From positions 130,295 to 194,294 of the forward strand of contig NZ_FMAY01000010.1 in the NCBI RefSeq assembly GCF_900094925.1: a stretch of 64,000 bases of DNA, read 5' to 3'. The notes beneath the pieces were generated by a model. It saw only the letters and a program-made list of their open reading frames with translations. It searched no databases and had not been told where the DNA came from. Shown here in pieces: positions 7,997-17,272 of this stretch. How positions within the stretch are numbered: the first letter of the stretch is position 1; each line of letters starts with the position of its first letter. This DNA is from Kosakonia oryzendophytica. GTDB taxonomy: Bacteria; Pseudomonadota; Gammaproteobacteria; Enterobacterales; Enterobacteriaceae. The translations under genes and the position numbers were made by a program.

Positions 7997-8406
7997 TTGG
8001 CAAGGCCGAGTCGTGGTATTTCGATGGCCGGGCAGCGATCCATTACCACACTTAAGCCCGCTTCGCGAGCCAGTACAGCGGCTTGTTCATTTATAACGCC
8101 CAATTGCATCCACAACGTTTTGGCTCCTACAGCGATAGCATCCTGTGCGACTTCCCATGCGGCCTCAGAGTTACGGAAAACATCCACCATATCAATTTTT
8201 TCCGGTACATCTGCCAACGTTGCATACCCTTTCTGACCTAATAGCGTACTGCCAGCTACTTTTGGCGACACGGGGATCACGTGATACCCCTGATCCAACA
8301 GATACTTCATCACGCGGTAGCTCGGACGATCGGGCTTGTCGCTCGCCCCTACCAACGCAATGGTCTGAGTTGATTGTAGAATATCGGCAATATCGGTTTC
8401 TTTCAT
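7993..8406 (-). CDS. yccU: CoA-binding domain protein YccU
   Basis: This 137-residue single-domain Rossmann protein of the CoA_binding_2 family has IALVGASDKPDRPSY near the N-terminus (about 16-30) as the nucleotide-binding loop and a conserved C-terminal DRCPAIE. Related domains are found in succinyl-CoA synthetase and bind coenzyme A. The physiological role of YccU is unknown. It ends in the hspQ terminator and is divergent from mgsA. The length equals that of the E. coli protein. Confidence 0.93.
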   Translation of the reverse strand: MKETDIADILQSTQTIALVGASDKPDRPSYRVMKYLLDQGYHVIPVSPKVAGSTLLGQKGYATLADVPEKIDMVDVFRNSEAAWEVAQDAIAVGAKTLWMQLGVINEQAAVLAREAGLSVVMDRCPAIEIPRLGLAK

Positions 8407-8542
8407 GGTTTCCTCCGGGCGATTTCACAAAGTGTAAATCAAACTGGCGAACTCAACCATTTTCATATTTTTTTAGCGGCTTCTCTTGAAGCATCAGGCG
8501 CTTCCAGTAATCTGTAGCAAAAATCACTGACGGAAATGGATT

Positions 8543-9001
8543 ATGGAATTAACGACTCGCACCCTACCCGTGCGTAAGCATATTGCGCTCGTTGCACACG
8601 ATCACTGCAAACAGATGTTGATGAAATGGGTAGAAAGACATCAACCCGTGTTAGCCAACCACCAGCTATATGCAACAGGCACCACCGGTAATTTGATCCA
8701 GCGCGCAACAGGACTGGACGTCAATGCCATGCTGAGCGGCCCAATGGGCGGCGATCAACAGGTTGGCGCACTGATTTCCGAAGGGAAAATCGACGTCCTG
8801 ATTTTCTTCTGGGATCCGCTCAACGCCGTGCCACACGACCCCGATGTCAAAGCGCTGCTGCGCCTCGCAACGGTATGGAATATTCCGGTGGCAACCAACT
8901 TATCTACTGCTGACTTTATTATTGAGTCCCCACAATTCAATACCAGTGTGGATATTCTGATCCCGGATTATCAACGCTATCTTTCCGAACGGCTGAAGTA
9001 A
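8543..9001 (+). CDS. mgsA: Methylglyoxal synthase
   Basis: This 152-residue cytoplasmic enzyme converts dihydroxyacetone phosphate to methylglyoxal and phosphate, a bypass of lower glycolysis when phosphate is short. His19 and Asp20 (VAHDHCK), the catalytic Asp71 in SGPMGGDQQ, and the FFWDPL and [11 protein letters not shown] segments are all present at the positions expected for E. coli MgsA. The ATG at 8543 follows GGAAAT. It converges with helD. Confidence 0.97.
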   Translation: MELTTRTLPVRKHIALVAHDHCKQMLMKWVERHQPVLANHQLYATGTTGNLIQRATGLDVNAMLSGPMGGDQQVGALISEGKIDVLIFFWDPLNAVPHDPDVKALLRLATVWNIPVATNLSTADFIIESPQFNTSVDILIPDYQRYLSERLK

Positions 9002-9028
9002 AAGCAGGCGGCATATCGCCGCCTACTG

Positions 9029-11083
9029 TCAGGGTTTTCTCGCCTGCGGCACATCCAGGGATTTAAGGATGTCGACAAACCTCGATGGGTTCTCTTTATC
9101 AAATAACAACCAGACGCGCTTACGCGCGCGGGTCAACGCCACATATAACAATCTGCGCTCCTCTGCATCAGGGAAATCCTCGGGTTGCGGCAGCAGCGCC
9201 TGCTCCATAATTGACTCTCGAGCCGGAGCGGGAAAACCGTCCTGCCCATCCTGCAACCCCAGGACTATTACATAATCTGCCTGCTGGCCCTTGCTGGCAT
9301 GAATTGTCATAAAATCGATCTGCAATTTCGGCCAACGCGTCGCCGCCTTGTCCAGACTCTCGGGTTTACCGTGGTGATAACGGGCCAGGAGCAGAATACG
9401 ATCTTCCGGCGTGGCATAACCGCTGAGCTTGTCCAGCAAGGCATCCAACTGGTCTTGCGCCAGTAGCGTAACAGCATGCTTATCTCCAGCCGTCAGGCTG
9501 TTCAGTGGTTTTGCGAGTTGCCACGGGTTTTGCTGAATGAAGCGATTAGCAACGTCGCCAATGCGCGTATTGAAACGGTATGTGGTGTCGAGTGCGCAAA
9601 GATCGCCCTCACCAAAATAATCATGGAATGCCGTCGTCAGTGAGAGCTGTGCGCCACTGAAACGGTAAATCGCCTGCCAGTCATCCCCGACGGCAAAGAG
9701 TGTGGTCTGGGAATTCTGCTTACGCAGTGCTGCCAGTAACGCCGCACGTTGCGGCGAAATATCCTGGAACTCATCCACCAGAATATGTTTCCAGGGACTA
9801 ATAAATTTTCCTTTATCCAGCACATGTATCGCCTGGTGGATCAGCCCGGAAAAATCGACAGCATTCTCCTCTTTTAACGCTGTTTTCCAGGCTTTCAACA
9901 ACGGAGCCATCAGTTTGATACGCTTGCTAAATAGATCCCGAACCTCTTCCGGTGCGCTGGCAATCATCTCCGACTGGGTGCCCCCCTGCATACGCATTAA
10001 GCCAATCCAGCGATCCAGACGGGGAGCAATGCGCCGCTGCAACGCAGCATTTTCCCAGAAATTACCCTCCGGGACGTTCCACTCCATCTCCTCTTCCAGC
10101 CATTGCCGCCATCCTTTTGCTTGTGCTTTCTTTTCACTGCATTGGGAACACCAGGCTTCAGTCAGGAGCGCCAGCCTCGCCGGTGTATCACTTTCGAGTT
10201 CACTGACTTGCGGCACTTTTTTGCTCCCTTGCTGGATAATATGCAGCGCCAGCGCATGGAAAGTCCGGGCAGTGATCTCCTCGGTATACAGCCGCTCACG
10301 AATACGGTCATCCATTTCCTGGGCCGCCTGACGACCAAAAGCCAGCAACAGGATCTGCTCAGGCGCGGCCTCACCCCGCGCTAACAACCAGCCAGCCCTT
10401 GCCACCAGCACCGAGGTTTTACCGCTTCCCGCGCCGGCAAGCACCAGCAATGCGTGTTCCCCGTTAACTACGGCGCGTGCCTGCGCCGGATTCAGCGGCG
10501 AGGTTTCAACCTGTTCAAAAAAGGCTGCATATTCCGTCAACATAGCGTCGGTATAGGCTTGATTATGCTGTGTACGGCGTCCCTCAATGTCATTAAGCCA
10601 TGCCTGACACTGCTGCCAAAGCTCACGGCAATTATCAAACTCATGTAGACGGCTGGTAGGCACGGGCAATGCTGTAAATGCCTGCTGCAACTGTTGTTGG
10701 AGGCCGCTAATTTGCTTGCGCGTCAGCCATTTTTTTTGCTCTATGCGCCCGGCAATCAGTGCCAATTGCTCAGATAACACACCTGCTGCAACCTCGCTCA
10801 TCTCCTTGCTCCAGTTATTCCAGCGCTCATTCAGGTGGTGATAAAAACGCTGGGTTTCGCTCCACTCGGTACCATGGAGACGCACAACTTTCTTGTCAGC
10901 AAGCAAAAACTCCATCTCTCCCCATACCAGCCCACGTTTGCATTCGATTGCCAATAGCTGATTGAAAGGAATAAGGTATTCATGTCGATCGCCTGCGACT
11001 TTCACGCCAGCGTTAAGGATCACCGCACGATCATAAGGGTGCTGCGCCAGACGTTTTCCCAGGGAGGTCGCTTTCAGTTCCAT
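9029..11083 (-). CDS. helD: DNA helicase IV (HelD)
   Basis: This 684-residue superfamily 1A (UvrD/Rep-like) 3'-5' DNA helicase is the same length as the E. coli enzyme. An N-terminal extension of about 190 residues precedes the motor. Walker A is LAGAGSGKTS (about 215-224). The Walker B region is HILVDEFQDISPQR. Motif III (GDDWQAIYRFSGA) and C-terminal motif VI (LLYVALTRARKRVWLLF) are intact. It is implicated in recombination and repair. Only a weak GC hairpin (9006-9024) without a T-run lies between it and mgsA. Confidence 0.97.
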   Translation of the reverse strand: MELKATSLGKRLAQHPYDRAVILNAGVKVAGDRHEYLIPFNQLLAIECKRGLVWGEMEFLLADKKVVRLHGTEWSETQRFYHHLNERWNNWSKEMSEVAAGVLSEQLALIAGRIEQKKWLTRKQISGLQQQLQQAFTALPVPTSRLHEFDNCRELWQQCQAWLNDIEGRRTQHNQAYTDAMLTEYAAFFEQVETSPLNPAQARAVVNGEHALLVLAGAGSGKTSVLVARAGWLLARGEAAPEQILLLAFGRQAAQEMDDRIRERLYTEEITARTFHALALHIIQQGSKKVPQVSELESDTPARLALLTEAWCSQCSEKKAQAKGWRQWLEEEMEWNVPEGNFWENAALQRRIAPRLDRWIGLMRMQGGTQSEMIASAPEEVRDLFSKRIKLMAPLLKAWKTALKEENAVDFSGLIHQAIHVLDKGKFISPWKHILVDEFQDISPQRAALLAALRKQNSQTTLFAVGDDWQAIYRFSGAQLSLTTAFHDYFGEGDLCALDTTYRFNTRIGDVANRFIQQNPWQLAKPLNSLTAGDKHAVTLLAQDQLDALLDKLSGYATPEDRILLLARYHHGKPESLDKAATRWPKLQIDFMTIHASKGQQADYVIVLGLQDGQDGFPAPARESIMEQALLPQPEDFPDAEERRLLYVALTRARKRVWLLFDKENPSRFVDILKSLDVPQARKP

Positions 11084-11205
11084 GTCTTATTGTTCTCAGC
11101 TTGTGACAATAATTGCCAGTTTACCTGCCAGAGAATTGGTGCTCCAGTCCAAAAAATCGTTACAATTGCCAGGACATGTTGTTCACCGTATTACACCGAG
11201 GTTTT

Positions 11206-11652
11206 ATGCGTACCGTTCTGAATATTCTGAACTTTGTGCTTGGTGGTTTTGCCACCACATTAGGCTGGCTGCTGGCCACACTGGTGAGTATGGTGCTGAT
11301 TATCACTCTGCCGCTGACACGCTCCTGTTGGGAAATTACTAAACTCTCCCTGGTACCTTGGGGAAATGAAGCGATCCATGTTGACGAACTGGCTCCCGAA
11401 AGCAAAAACGCGCTCTTTAACGCAGGCGGTACCGTACTTAATATCATCTGGTTTGTGCTCTTTGGCTGGTGGCTGTGCGTCATGCACATTGTCGCCGGGA
11501 TTACACAGTGTCTGACCATTATCGGCATTCCCGTTGGCGTAGCGAATTTTAAGATAGCCGCCATTGCCCTGTGGCCGGTTGGCCGCCGTGTGGTCTCTGT
11601 CGAAACAGCCCGTGCCGCACGCGAAGCCAATGCTCGCCGTCGTTTTCAGTAA
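11206..11652 (+). CDS. yccF: Inner-membrane protein YccF
   Basis: This 148-residue membrane protein has two YccF-domain repeats (about 5-55 and 75-130), each containing hydrophobic helices and a conserved glycine-rich turn (TLGWLL; GIPVGVANFKIAA). Its function is unknown. The start at 11206 (MRTVLNILNF) gives the E. coli length; longer frames begin in non-conserved sequence. yccS follows after only 17 bases, so the two are probably co-transcribed. Confidence 0.94.
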   Translation: MRTVLNILNFVLGGFATTLGWLLATLVSMVLIITLPLTRSCWEITKLSLVPWGNEAIHVDELAPESKNALFNAGGTVLNIIWFVLFGWWLCVMHIVAGITQCLTIIGIPVGVANFKIAAIALWPVGRRVVSVETARAAREANARRRFQ

Positions 11653-11669
11653 CTGGATTGCCATTCACT

Positions 11670-13796
11670 ATGTTGAGCCCCCTTATTCGTCGCTACACAT
11701 GGAACAGTGCCTGGCTTTATAACGTCAGGATTTTTATCGCCCTTTGCGGAACCGCGGCGTTGCCCTGGATGCTTGGTGAGGTAAAACTGACGATTCCGTT
11801 GACGCTCGGCGTTGTCGCAGCAGCGCTGGCGGATCTGGATGATCGTCTCACCGGACGTCTGCGTAACCTCAGCATTACGTTGATTTGCTTTTTTATCGCC
11901 TCAGCGTCAGTCGAATTGCTCTTTCCATGGCCATGGCTGTTTGCCATTGGTCTGGTCAGCTCAACGATTGGTTTTATTTTGCTGGGCGGACTTGGCCAAC
12001 GTTATGCCACCATCGCCTTCGGCGCGTTGCTCATTGCGGTCTATACCATGCTGGGGATCTCGCTGTTTGATCAATGGTATCAGCAACCCCTACTGCTGCT
12101 GGCAGGCGCCATCTGGTTTAACGTGTTGACTCTGGTCGGCCATCTGGTCTTCCCGATTCGCGCGCTACAGGACAATCTGTCACGTTGTTATGAAGGGCTG
12201 GCGCACTATCTGGAGTTAAAATCACGGTTGTTTGACCCGGATATTGAGGATGAAAGCCAGGCGCCTTTGTACGATCTCGCACTGGCCAACGGTCAACTGG
12301 TGACAACGCTGAACCAAACTAAAGCGACGCTTCTCACCCGGCTACGTGGAGACCGCGGGCAGCGCAGCACGCGCCAGACGCTCCATTATTATTTCGCCGC
12401 GCAGGACATCCACGAACGCGCCAGTTCGTCGCATATTCAGTATGAAACGCTACGTGAACACTTTCGCTATAGCGATGTTATGTTTCGCTTTCAGCGACTG
12501 TTGTCGATGCAATCTCAGGCCTGTGCTCAGCTTTCCCGAGCAATTTTGCTGCGCGTGCCCTATCAACATGATACCCGTTTCGAACGGGCATTCGTGCACC
12601 TGAATGCTGCGCTGGATCGTATTCGCGTCAATGGCGCGACATCGCCTGAGCATATGAAAGCGCTCGGCTTTTTGTTGGACAATTTACGCGCCATTGATGC
12701 ACAACTGGCAAGTATTGAATCCGGTCAACCACAACCGTTGTCAGCAAGCGACACCGAAAACCAGCTCGCCGATGACAGTCTGAGCGGCTTCAGCGATATC
12801 TGGCTGCGGATACGCAACAATTTATCGCCAGAATCAGCATTATTTCGTCATGCTGTACGCATGTCTGTGGTGCTATGTATTGGTTATGCGTTTATCCAAA
12901 TCACCGGGCTACAGCATGGTTACTGGATCCTGCTCACCAGCCTTTTTGTGTGCCAACCGAACTACAATGCCACACGCCATCGCCTGACTTTGCGCGTAAT
13001 TGGCACGCTGGTGGGGGTCGCTATTGGTTTACCTGTCCTCTATTTTGTTCCTTCCCATGAAGGACAATTAATATTAATCGTTATCACTGGCGTGCTGTTT
13101 TTTGCCTTCCGCACTGTCCAGTATGCACACGCGACAATGTTTATCACCCTGTTGGTATTGCTATGTTTTAACCTGCTGGGAGAAGGTTTCGAAGTTGCGA
13201 TTCCACGTATTATCGATACCTTTATCGGATGTGCCATCGCCTGGGCAGCAGTGAGTTTTATCTGGCCCGACTGGCGTTTTCGCCATTTATCACGCGTTAC
13301 GGAACAGGCATTTGACGCCAATTGCCGTTACCTCGATGCTATTCTTGAGCAGTATCATCAAGGACGAGATAACCGCCTGGCTTACCGCATTGCCCGCCGG
13401 AATGCCTACAACCGCGATGCAGAACTGGCTTCTGTTGTATCGAACATGTCCACCGAACCTGGTGCGTCCCCGGAACTTCGCGACGCAGCCTTCCGATTGT
13501 TGTGTCTGAACCACAGTTTTACCAGCTACATATCAGCATTGGGTGCACACCGTGAACGACTCACGCAGCCCGATATTTTGCGCCTGCTTGATGATGCCGT
13601 GTGTTATGTCGACGACGCCCTGCACCACCTCCCTGCCAGTGAGGGACGCGTGCAGGAAGCACTCGCCGACTTATCACAAAGGATTAAACATCTGGAACCA
13701 CGTCCGGACAGCAAAGAGCCACTGGTGCTTCAGCAAATTGGATTACTCATCGCTTTACTGCCGGAAGTGTGCCGTCTGAAACGGCAAATCGCTTAG
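11670..13796 (+). CDS. yccS: YccS, FUSC-family inner-membrane protein
   Basis: This 708-residue protein has two hydrophobic blocks of about six helices each (about 15-140 and 390-520). They are separated and followed by long cytoplasmic helical regions, the arrangement of the FUSC/YccS/YhfK family of putative aromatic-compound exporters. The second block contains YWILLTSLFVCQPNYNATRH, a conserved family signature. The transported substrate is unknown. The start at 11670 (MLSPLIRRYTW) matches the E. coli N-terminus. Its stop overlaps that of the convergent sxy gene by four bases. Confidence 0.94.
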   Translation: MLSPLIRRYTWNSAWLYNVRIFIALCGTAALPWMLGEVKLTIPLTLGVVAAALADLDDRLTGRLRNLSITLICFFIASASVELLFPWPWLFAIGLVSSTIGFILLGGLGQRYATIAFGALLIAVYTMLGISLFDQWYQQPLLLLAGAIWFNVLTLVGHLVFPIRALQDNLSRCYEGLAHYLELKSRLFDPDIEDESQAPLYDLALANGQLVTTLNQTKATLLTRLRGDRGQRSTRQTLHYYFAAQDIHERASSSHIQYETLREHFRYSDVMFRFQRLLSMQSQACAQLSRAILLRVPYQHDTRFERAFVHLNAALDRIRVNGATSPEHMKALGFLLDNLRAIDAQLASIESGQPQPLSASDTENQLADDSLSGFSDIWLRIRNNLSPESALFRHAVRMSVVLCIGYAFIQITGLQHGYWILLTSLFVCQPNYNATRHRLTLRVIGTLVGVAIGLPVLYFVPSHEGQLILIVITGVLFFAFRTVQYAHATMFITLLVLLCFNLLGEGFEVAIPRIIDTFIGCAIAWAAVSFIWPDWRFRHLSRVTEQAFDANCRYLDAILEQYHQGRDNRLAYRIARRNAYNRDAELASVVSNMSTEPGASPELRDAAFRLLCLNHSFTSYISALGAHRERLTQPDILRLLDDAVCYVDDALHHLPASEGRVQEALADLSQRIKHLEPRPDSKEPLVLQQIGLLIALLPEVCRLKRQIA

Positions 13797-14413
13797 TATG
13801 GCTTATTCCCCTTTGTTACCAGTTCATTAAACCACTCCAGCAACTCCTGGCGTTTGTTCGCCGGGAGTGCGGCTTCATGAAGGCCAATAATGGCACCTTC
13901 AAGGGCGAAGAGAACTTTAACGCTGAGCTGCTGATTCATTTTTCTTAATCTGAGCCAACATGCTTTCGCGCCAAGTAAACGAAGCGTATGCGCATCCAGC
14001 ACCCCGGCATCATGCAACAGAGCCTCAAGCTGGAAAGTAAGATTAGGCAGATCGCGCAGGCGCAACCGAGTTGTTCGCTCTATTTTCTCCCTTTTCGCTG
14101 CGCTGAGTGAAAATGCGGAAAGCTCCAGCAATAATGCGCGATCGCCCCACAAACGTTCATCCACGAAGTAGTAATTTAACGAAACCCGACGGCCACGCTT
14201 ATTGAACATCAGCATGGGAGCCTGCCTGGTGACGGTATAATGTGCACTTTCTTCACATGCGCGCAGATAAAGTTCTCCGCCAGCAACCATTGCAAAAACC
14301 GTTTTGTCTACCGACAAACTGTAACCACCAAAATGGGCGCGATAACAAATATCCCCAAGAGGTGCGAGCCATTCGCATGACTGATAGATCCGTTGATGTG
14401 ATATGTCTTCCAT
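13793..14413 (-). CDS. sxy: Competence regulator Sxy (TfoX)
   Basis: This 206-residue protein has the TfoX N-terminal (about 10-105) and C-terminal (about 115-195) domains, with FGGYSLSVDKTVFAMV and LLGAKACWLRLRKMN as family segments. Sxy acts with CRP at CRP-S promoters to switch on DNA-uptake genes. It is clearly more diverged from the K-12 protein than the neighbouring products are. The start at 14413 (MEDISHQ) follows AAAGGA; an ATG eight residues earlier was rejected. It is divergent from sulA. Confidence 0.92.
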   Translation of the reverse strand: MEDISHQRIYQSCEWLAPLGDICYRAHFGGYSLSVDKTVFAMVAGGELYLRACEESAHYTVTRQAPMLMFNKRGRRVSLNYYFVDERLWGDRALLLELSAFSLSAAKREKIERTTRLRLRDLPNLTFQLEALLHDAGVLDAHTLRLLGAKACWLRLRKMNQQLSVKVLFALEGAIIGLHEAALPANKRQELLEWFNELVTKGNKPY

Positions 14414-14590
14414 GATTATTCCTTTAAAAATCACGTAGTAACAACAATAACATTATTATCGGATCCGTTAATCAGGAACATAGGCAACTGAGGACGGGAC
14501 AGCAAGAAAATTTTACGTAACGCGGCGGGGACTGAGCAAAAATGCGAGTTACTTTCAGAAAATGAGGTTGATCTTTGAACGCTCAAACGC

Positions 14591-14610
14591 TACTGTATGT
14601 TTATACAGTA
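14591..14610 (+). promoter_or_regulatory. LexA box of sulA
   Basis: TACTGTATGTTTATACAGTA is a near-perfect palindrome containing CTGT-N8-ACAG (14593-14608), the SOS operator consensus. It lies 20 bases before the sulA start. Confidence 0.96.
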
Positions 14611-14630
14611 ACCACAGGGCTGGATTGATT

Positions 14631-15140
14631 ATGTACACTTCAGGTTATGCTAATCGTTCAACAAAATTGGCTTCCACACTCAGCACAGCAAATCGCGCTG
14701 ACTCCACCGACGCCGCTGCGGGGCTGATTACCGAGGTTGTCTATCGTGAAGACCAGCCTATGATGGCGCAACTTCTTTTACTTCCCCTGCTGCAACAGCT
14801 CGGGCAGCAATCACGCTGGCAGCTATGGCTCACGCCGCAGCAGAAACTGAGCCGTGCGTGGGTACAATCTGTCGGCTTACCTCTTACCAAGGTTATGCAA
14901 ATCAACCAACTGTCGCCTGGCGTGACGCTGGAGTCCATGATCCGTGCATTGCGCACCGGCAATTATAGCGTGGTAATTGGCTGGCATGCGGAAGAACTGA
15001 CGGAAGAAGAGCACCACCGACTGGCAATGGCAGCAGAGGAAGGCAACGCAACAGGCTTCGTTATGCGCCCGTTACGCCATGATTCTCTGGGTGCGAGACA
15101 GCTTTCAGGGATAAAAATTCACTCTAATTTGTATCATTGA
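14631..15140 (+). CDS. sulA: SOS division inhibitor SulA
   Basis: This 169-residue protein, the same length as in E. coli, blocks FtsZ polymerisation during the SOS response and is then degraded by Lon. The N-terminal 40 residues differ from the K-12 sequence, whereas the core ([32 protein letters not shown]) is conserved. The last residues, KIHSNLYH, form the Lon recognition tail. The start at 14631 (MYTSGYA) lies just after a LexA box. ompA lies 367 bases downstream. Confidence 0.97.
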   Translation: MYTSGYANRSTKLASTLSTANRADSTDAAAGLITEVVYREDQPMMAQLLLLPLLQQLGQQSRWQLWLTPQQKLSRAWVQSVGLPLTKVMQINQLSPGVTLESMIRALRTGNYSVVIGWHAEELTEEEHHRLAMAAEEGNATGFVMRPLRHDSLGARQLSGIKIHSNLYH

Positions 15141-15507
15141 GTAAATTTAAGATTTATCCTGGTATGTTTTTTAAGAATCACTGGCATGACCAATTTATCA
15201 GTCAAATACAGCGACAAAGCCTGCGTGGCGCGCTTCGCAGGCTAACGACATCGCCTAAAGCGTAGTCAAAAATGTTAAATAATGTGTACACAAAGTCTTT
15301 TTTTTCATATGCCTGACGGAGTTCACACTTGTAAGTTTCCAACTACGTTGTAGACTTTACATCGCCAGGGGTGCTCGGCATAAGCCAAAGATATCGATAA
15401 AGATATCTCCTGAGTTATTAGTGAGCAACGCCCCCGGTGAAGGATTTAACCGTGGCTTCTCTTAGAGATTCCCATGGCGATTTTTGGATGATAACGAGGC
15501 GCAAAAA
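15141..15507 (+). promoter_or_regulatory. ompA promoter and long leader
   Basis: The promoter reads TTGTAA (15329-15334), 16 bases, TAGACT (15351-15356). A half-conserved CRP-like sequence (CTGACGGAGTTCACAC, 15312-15327) lies just upstream. The leader of about 145 bases resembles the E. coli ompA 5' untranslated region, which stabilises the mRNA and is bound by the sRNA MicA near the GAGGCG ribosome-binding site. The first 150 bases after sulA show nothing distinct. Confidence 0.8.
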
Positions 15508-16560
15508 ATGAAAAAGACAGCTATCGCAATTGCAGTGGCACTGGCTGGCTTCGCTACCGTAGCGCAGGCCGCTCCGAAAGATAACACCTGGTACACAGGT
15601 GCTAAACTGGGCTGGTCTCAGTTCCACGATGTTGGTAACAACCAGATCCCTAACGATGGCCCGACTCACGAAAGCCAATTAGGTGCTGGTGCGTTCGGTG
15701 GTTATCAGGTTAACCCGTATGTTGGCTTTGAAATGGGCTACGACTGGTTAGGCCGTATGCCGTACAAAGGCGACACTGTGAACGGTGCTTTCAAAGCTCA
15801 GGGCGTTCAACTGACCGCTAAACTGGGTTACCCGATCACTGATGATCTGGATGTTTACACCCGTCTGGGTGGTATGGTTTGGCGTGCAGACGCTCAGAAC
15901 AACCTGGGCTTCAAAGATCATGACACCGGTGTTTCCCCTGTATTCGCAGGTGGTGTTGAGTGGGCAGTTACCCGCGATATCGCTACCCGTCTGGAATACC
16001 AATGGACCAACAACATCGGTGATGCAAACACCGTTGGTGGTCGTCCGGACAACGGTCTGCTGAGCGTAGGTGTTTCCTACCGTTTCGGCCAGCAGGAAGA
16101 AGCTGCACCGGTAGTTGCAGCTCCGGCACCAGCTCCGGCTCCGGAAGTACAGACCAAACACTTCACTCTGAAGTCTGACGTTCTGTTCAACTTCAACAAA
16201 GCAACCCTGAAACCGGAAGGTCAGCAGGCGCTGGATCAGCTGTACAGCCAGCTGAGCAACTTGGATCCGAAAGATGGCTCCGTAGTGGTTCTGGGCTTCA
16301 CAGACCGTATCGGTTCTGACGCTTACAACCAGGGTCTGTCTGAGAAACGTGCTCAGTCCGTTGTTGATTACCTGGTATCTAAAGGTATCCCGGCTAACAA
16401 AATCTCCGCACGTGGCATGGGCAAATCCCAGCCGGTTACCGGCAGCACCTGTGACAACGTGAAAGCGCGTCCTGCGCTGATCGATTGCCTGGGTCCGGAT
16501 CGTCGCGTTGAGATCGAAGTTAAAGGCATCAAAGACGTTGTAACTCAGCCGCAGGCTTAA
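15508..16560 (+). CDS. ompA: Outer-membrane protein A
   Basis: This 350-residue precursor has a signal peptide (1-21, cleaved before APKDNTW), an eight-stranded transmembrane barrel (about 22-195), a Pro-Ala hinge (APAPAPAPE) and a periplasmic OmpA/Pal-like peptidoglycan-binding domain (about 215-350). That domain contains [20 protein letters not shown], the conserved diaminopimelate-binding region. Surface loop 1 ([13 protein letters not shown]) and loop 3 ([11 protein letters not shown]) differ from the E. coli sequence I know. Codon use is strongly biased, as for a very highly expressed gene. A strong terminator follows. Confidence 0.98.
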   Translation: MKKTAIAIAVALAGFATVAQAAPKDNTWYTGAKLGWSQFHDVGNNQIPNDGPTHESQLGAGAFGGYQVNPYVGFEMGYDWLGRMPYKGDTVNGAFKAQGVQLTAKLGYPITDDLDVYTRLGGMVWRADAQNNLGFKDHDTGVSPVFAGGVEWAVTRDIATRLEYQWTNNIGDANTVGGRPDNGLLSVGVSYRFGQQEEAAPVVAAPAPAPAPEVQTKHFTLKSDVLFNFNKATLKPEGQQALDQLYSQLSNLDPKDGSVVVLGFTDRIGSDAYNQGLSEKRAQSVVDYLVSKGIPANKISARGMGKSQPVTGSTCDNVKARPALIDCLGPDRRVEIEVKGIKDVVTQPQA

Positions 16561-16573
16561 GTTTACGTCTATG

Positions 16574-16603
16574 AAAAAACCCCGCCAGTGTGCGGGGTTT
16601 TTT
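16574..16603 (+). terminator. Intrinsic terminator of ompA
   Basis: AAAAAACCCCGC (16574-16585) pairs with GCGGGGTTTTTT (16592-16603) over 12 bases around a six-base loop. Its A and T runs would make it work in both directions. Confidence 0.92.
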
Positions 16604-16639
16604 ATTTTCCGTACACTGGCGGAATAAACAAAGGACTCG

Positions 16640-17092
16640 TTATTCTTTCCCGAGTAGCGCCTTCAGGTCATGCTTCAATGTTGACATCTGAGAAGCATAC
16701 TTCTCTTTATGCTCCGCATCCTCAATCAACTGCACAATGGTTTCCGAAAGCGTTTTTCCTCGCCGTTGCGCTAATCCGGCTAACCGCTGCCAGACTACAA
16801 ATTCCAGGTCGATAGATTTCTTGCGCGTATGCTGATGTTCAGCATTGAAATGCCGCTTACGTCGGGCACGGATGGTCTGCTTCATCCTGTTGACCAGAGC
16901 CGGGTTCATATGCTGCGCAATCCAACTGTTAACCAGTACCGGTTCATTTTCGAGGGTCAACAATACATCGACGGCATCTTTTGCTGCACTGGCTTCGATA
17001 TAGCGCGTGATAAGCTCTCCTTCACGATGCTTCTTAACCAGATACTTCCACTTCCAGCCGCTTTCGAGATTTTCCAGTTGTTGATATTTCAT
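16640..17092 (-). CDS. matP: MatP, Ter macrodomain organiser
   Basis: This 150-residue DNA-binding protein condenses the replication-terminus macrodomain by binding matS sites and links it to the divisome through ZapB. It has an N-terminal four-helix bundle, a ribbon-helix-helix segment ([19 protein letters not shown], about 90-110) and a C-terminal coiled coil (about 125-147) that mediates tetramerisation. It is the same length as in E. coli. It is divergent from lonH. I saw no perfect matS (GTGACRNYGTCAC) within the window by eye. Confidence 0.96.
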   Translation of the reverse strand: MKYQQLENLESGWKWKYLVKKHREGELITRYIEASAAKDAVDVLLTLENEPVLVNSWIAQHMNPALVNRMKQTIRARRKRHFNAEHQHTRKKSIDLEFVVWQRLAGLAQRRGKTLSETIVQLIEDAEHKEKYASQMSTLKHDLKALLGKE

Positions 17093-17272
17093 TGCGATCC
17101 CAATGTTACCGTGTAACTCAATTCAGAATATCAGTTTTTGTCGGCTCTGCTGAAAAGAAATCACCCTTTGCGAGTTGCAATCAACGTTCCTGTGCCAAAA
17201 GCGCGTAATCCGTGTGCTACGTCAGCGTTTACGGTATAATCCCGCCTTTTACATCAGACTAAAAAAACGACT

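Noticed and set aside
9006..9024. GC hairpin between mgsA and helD as a terminator
   Set aside because: The 7-bp stem (AGGCGGC/GCCGCCT) has no T-tract on either strand, so it was not listed as an intrinsic terminator.
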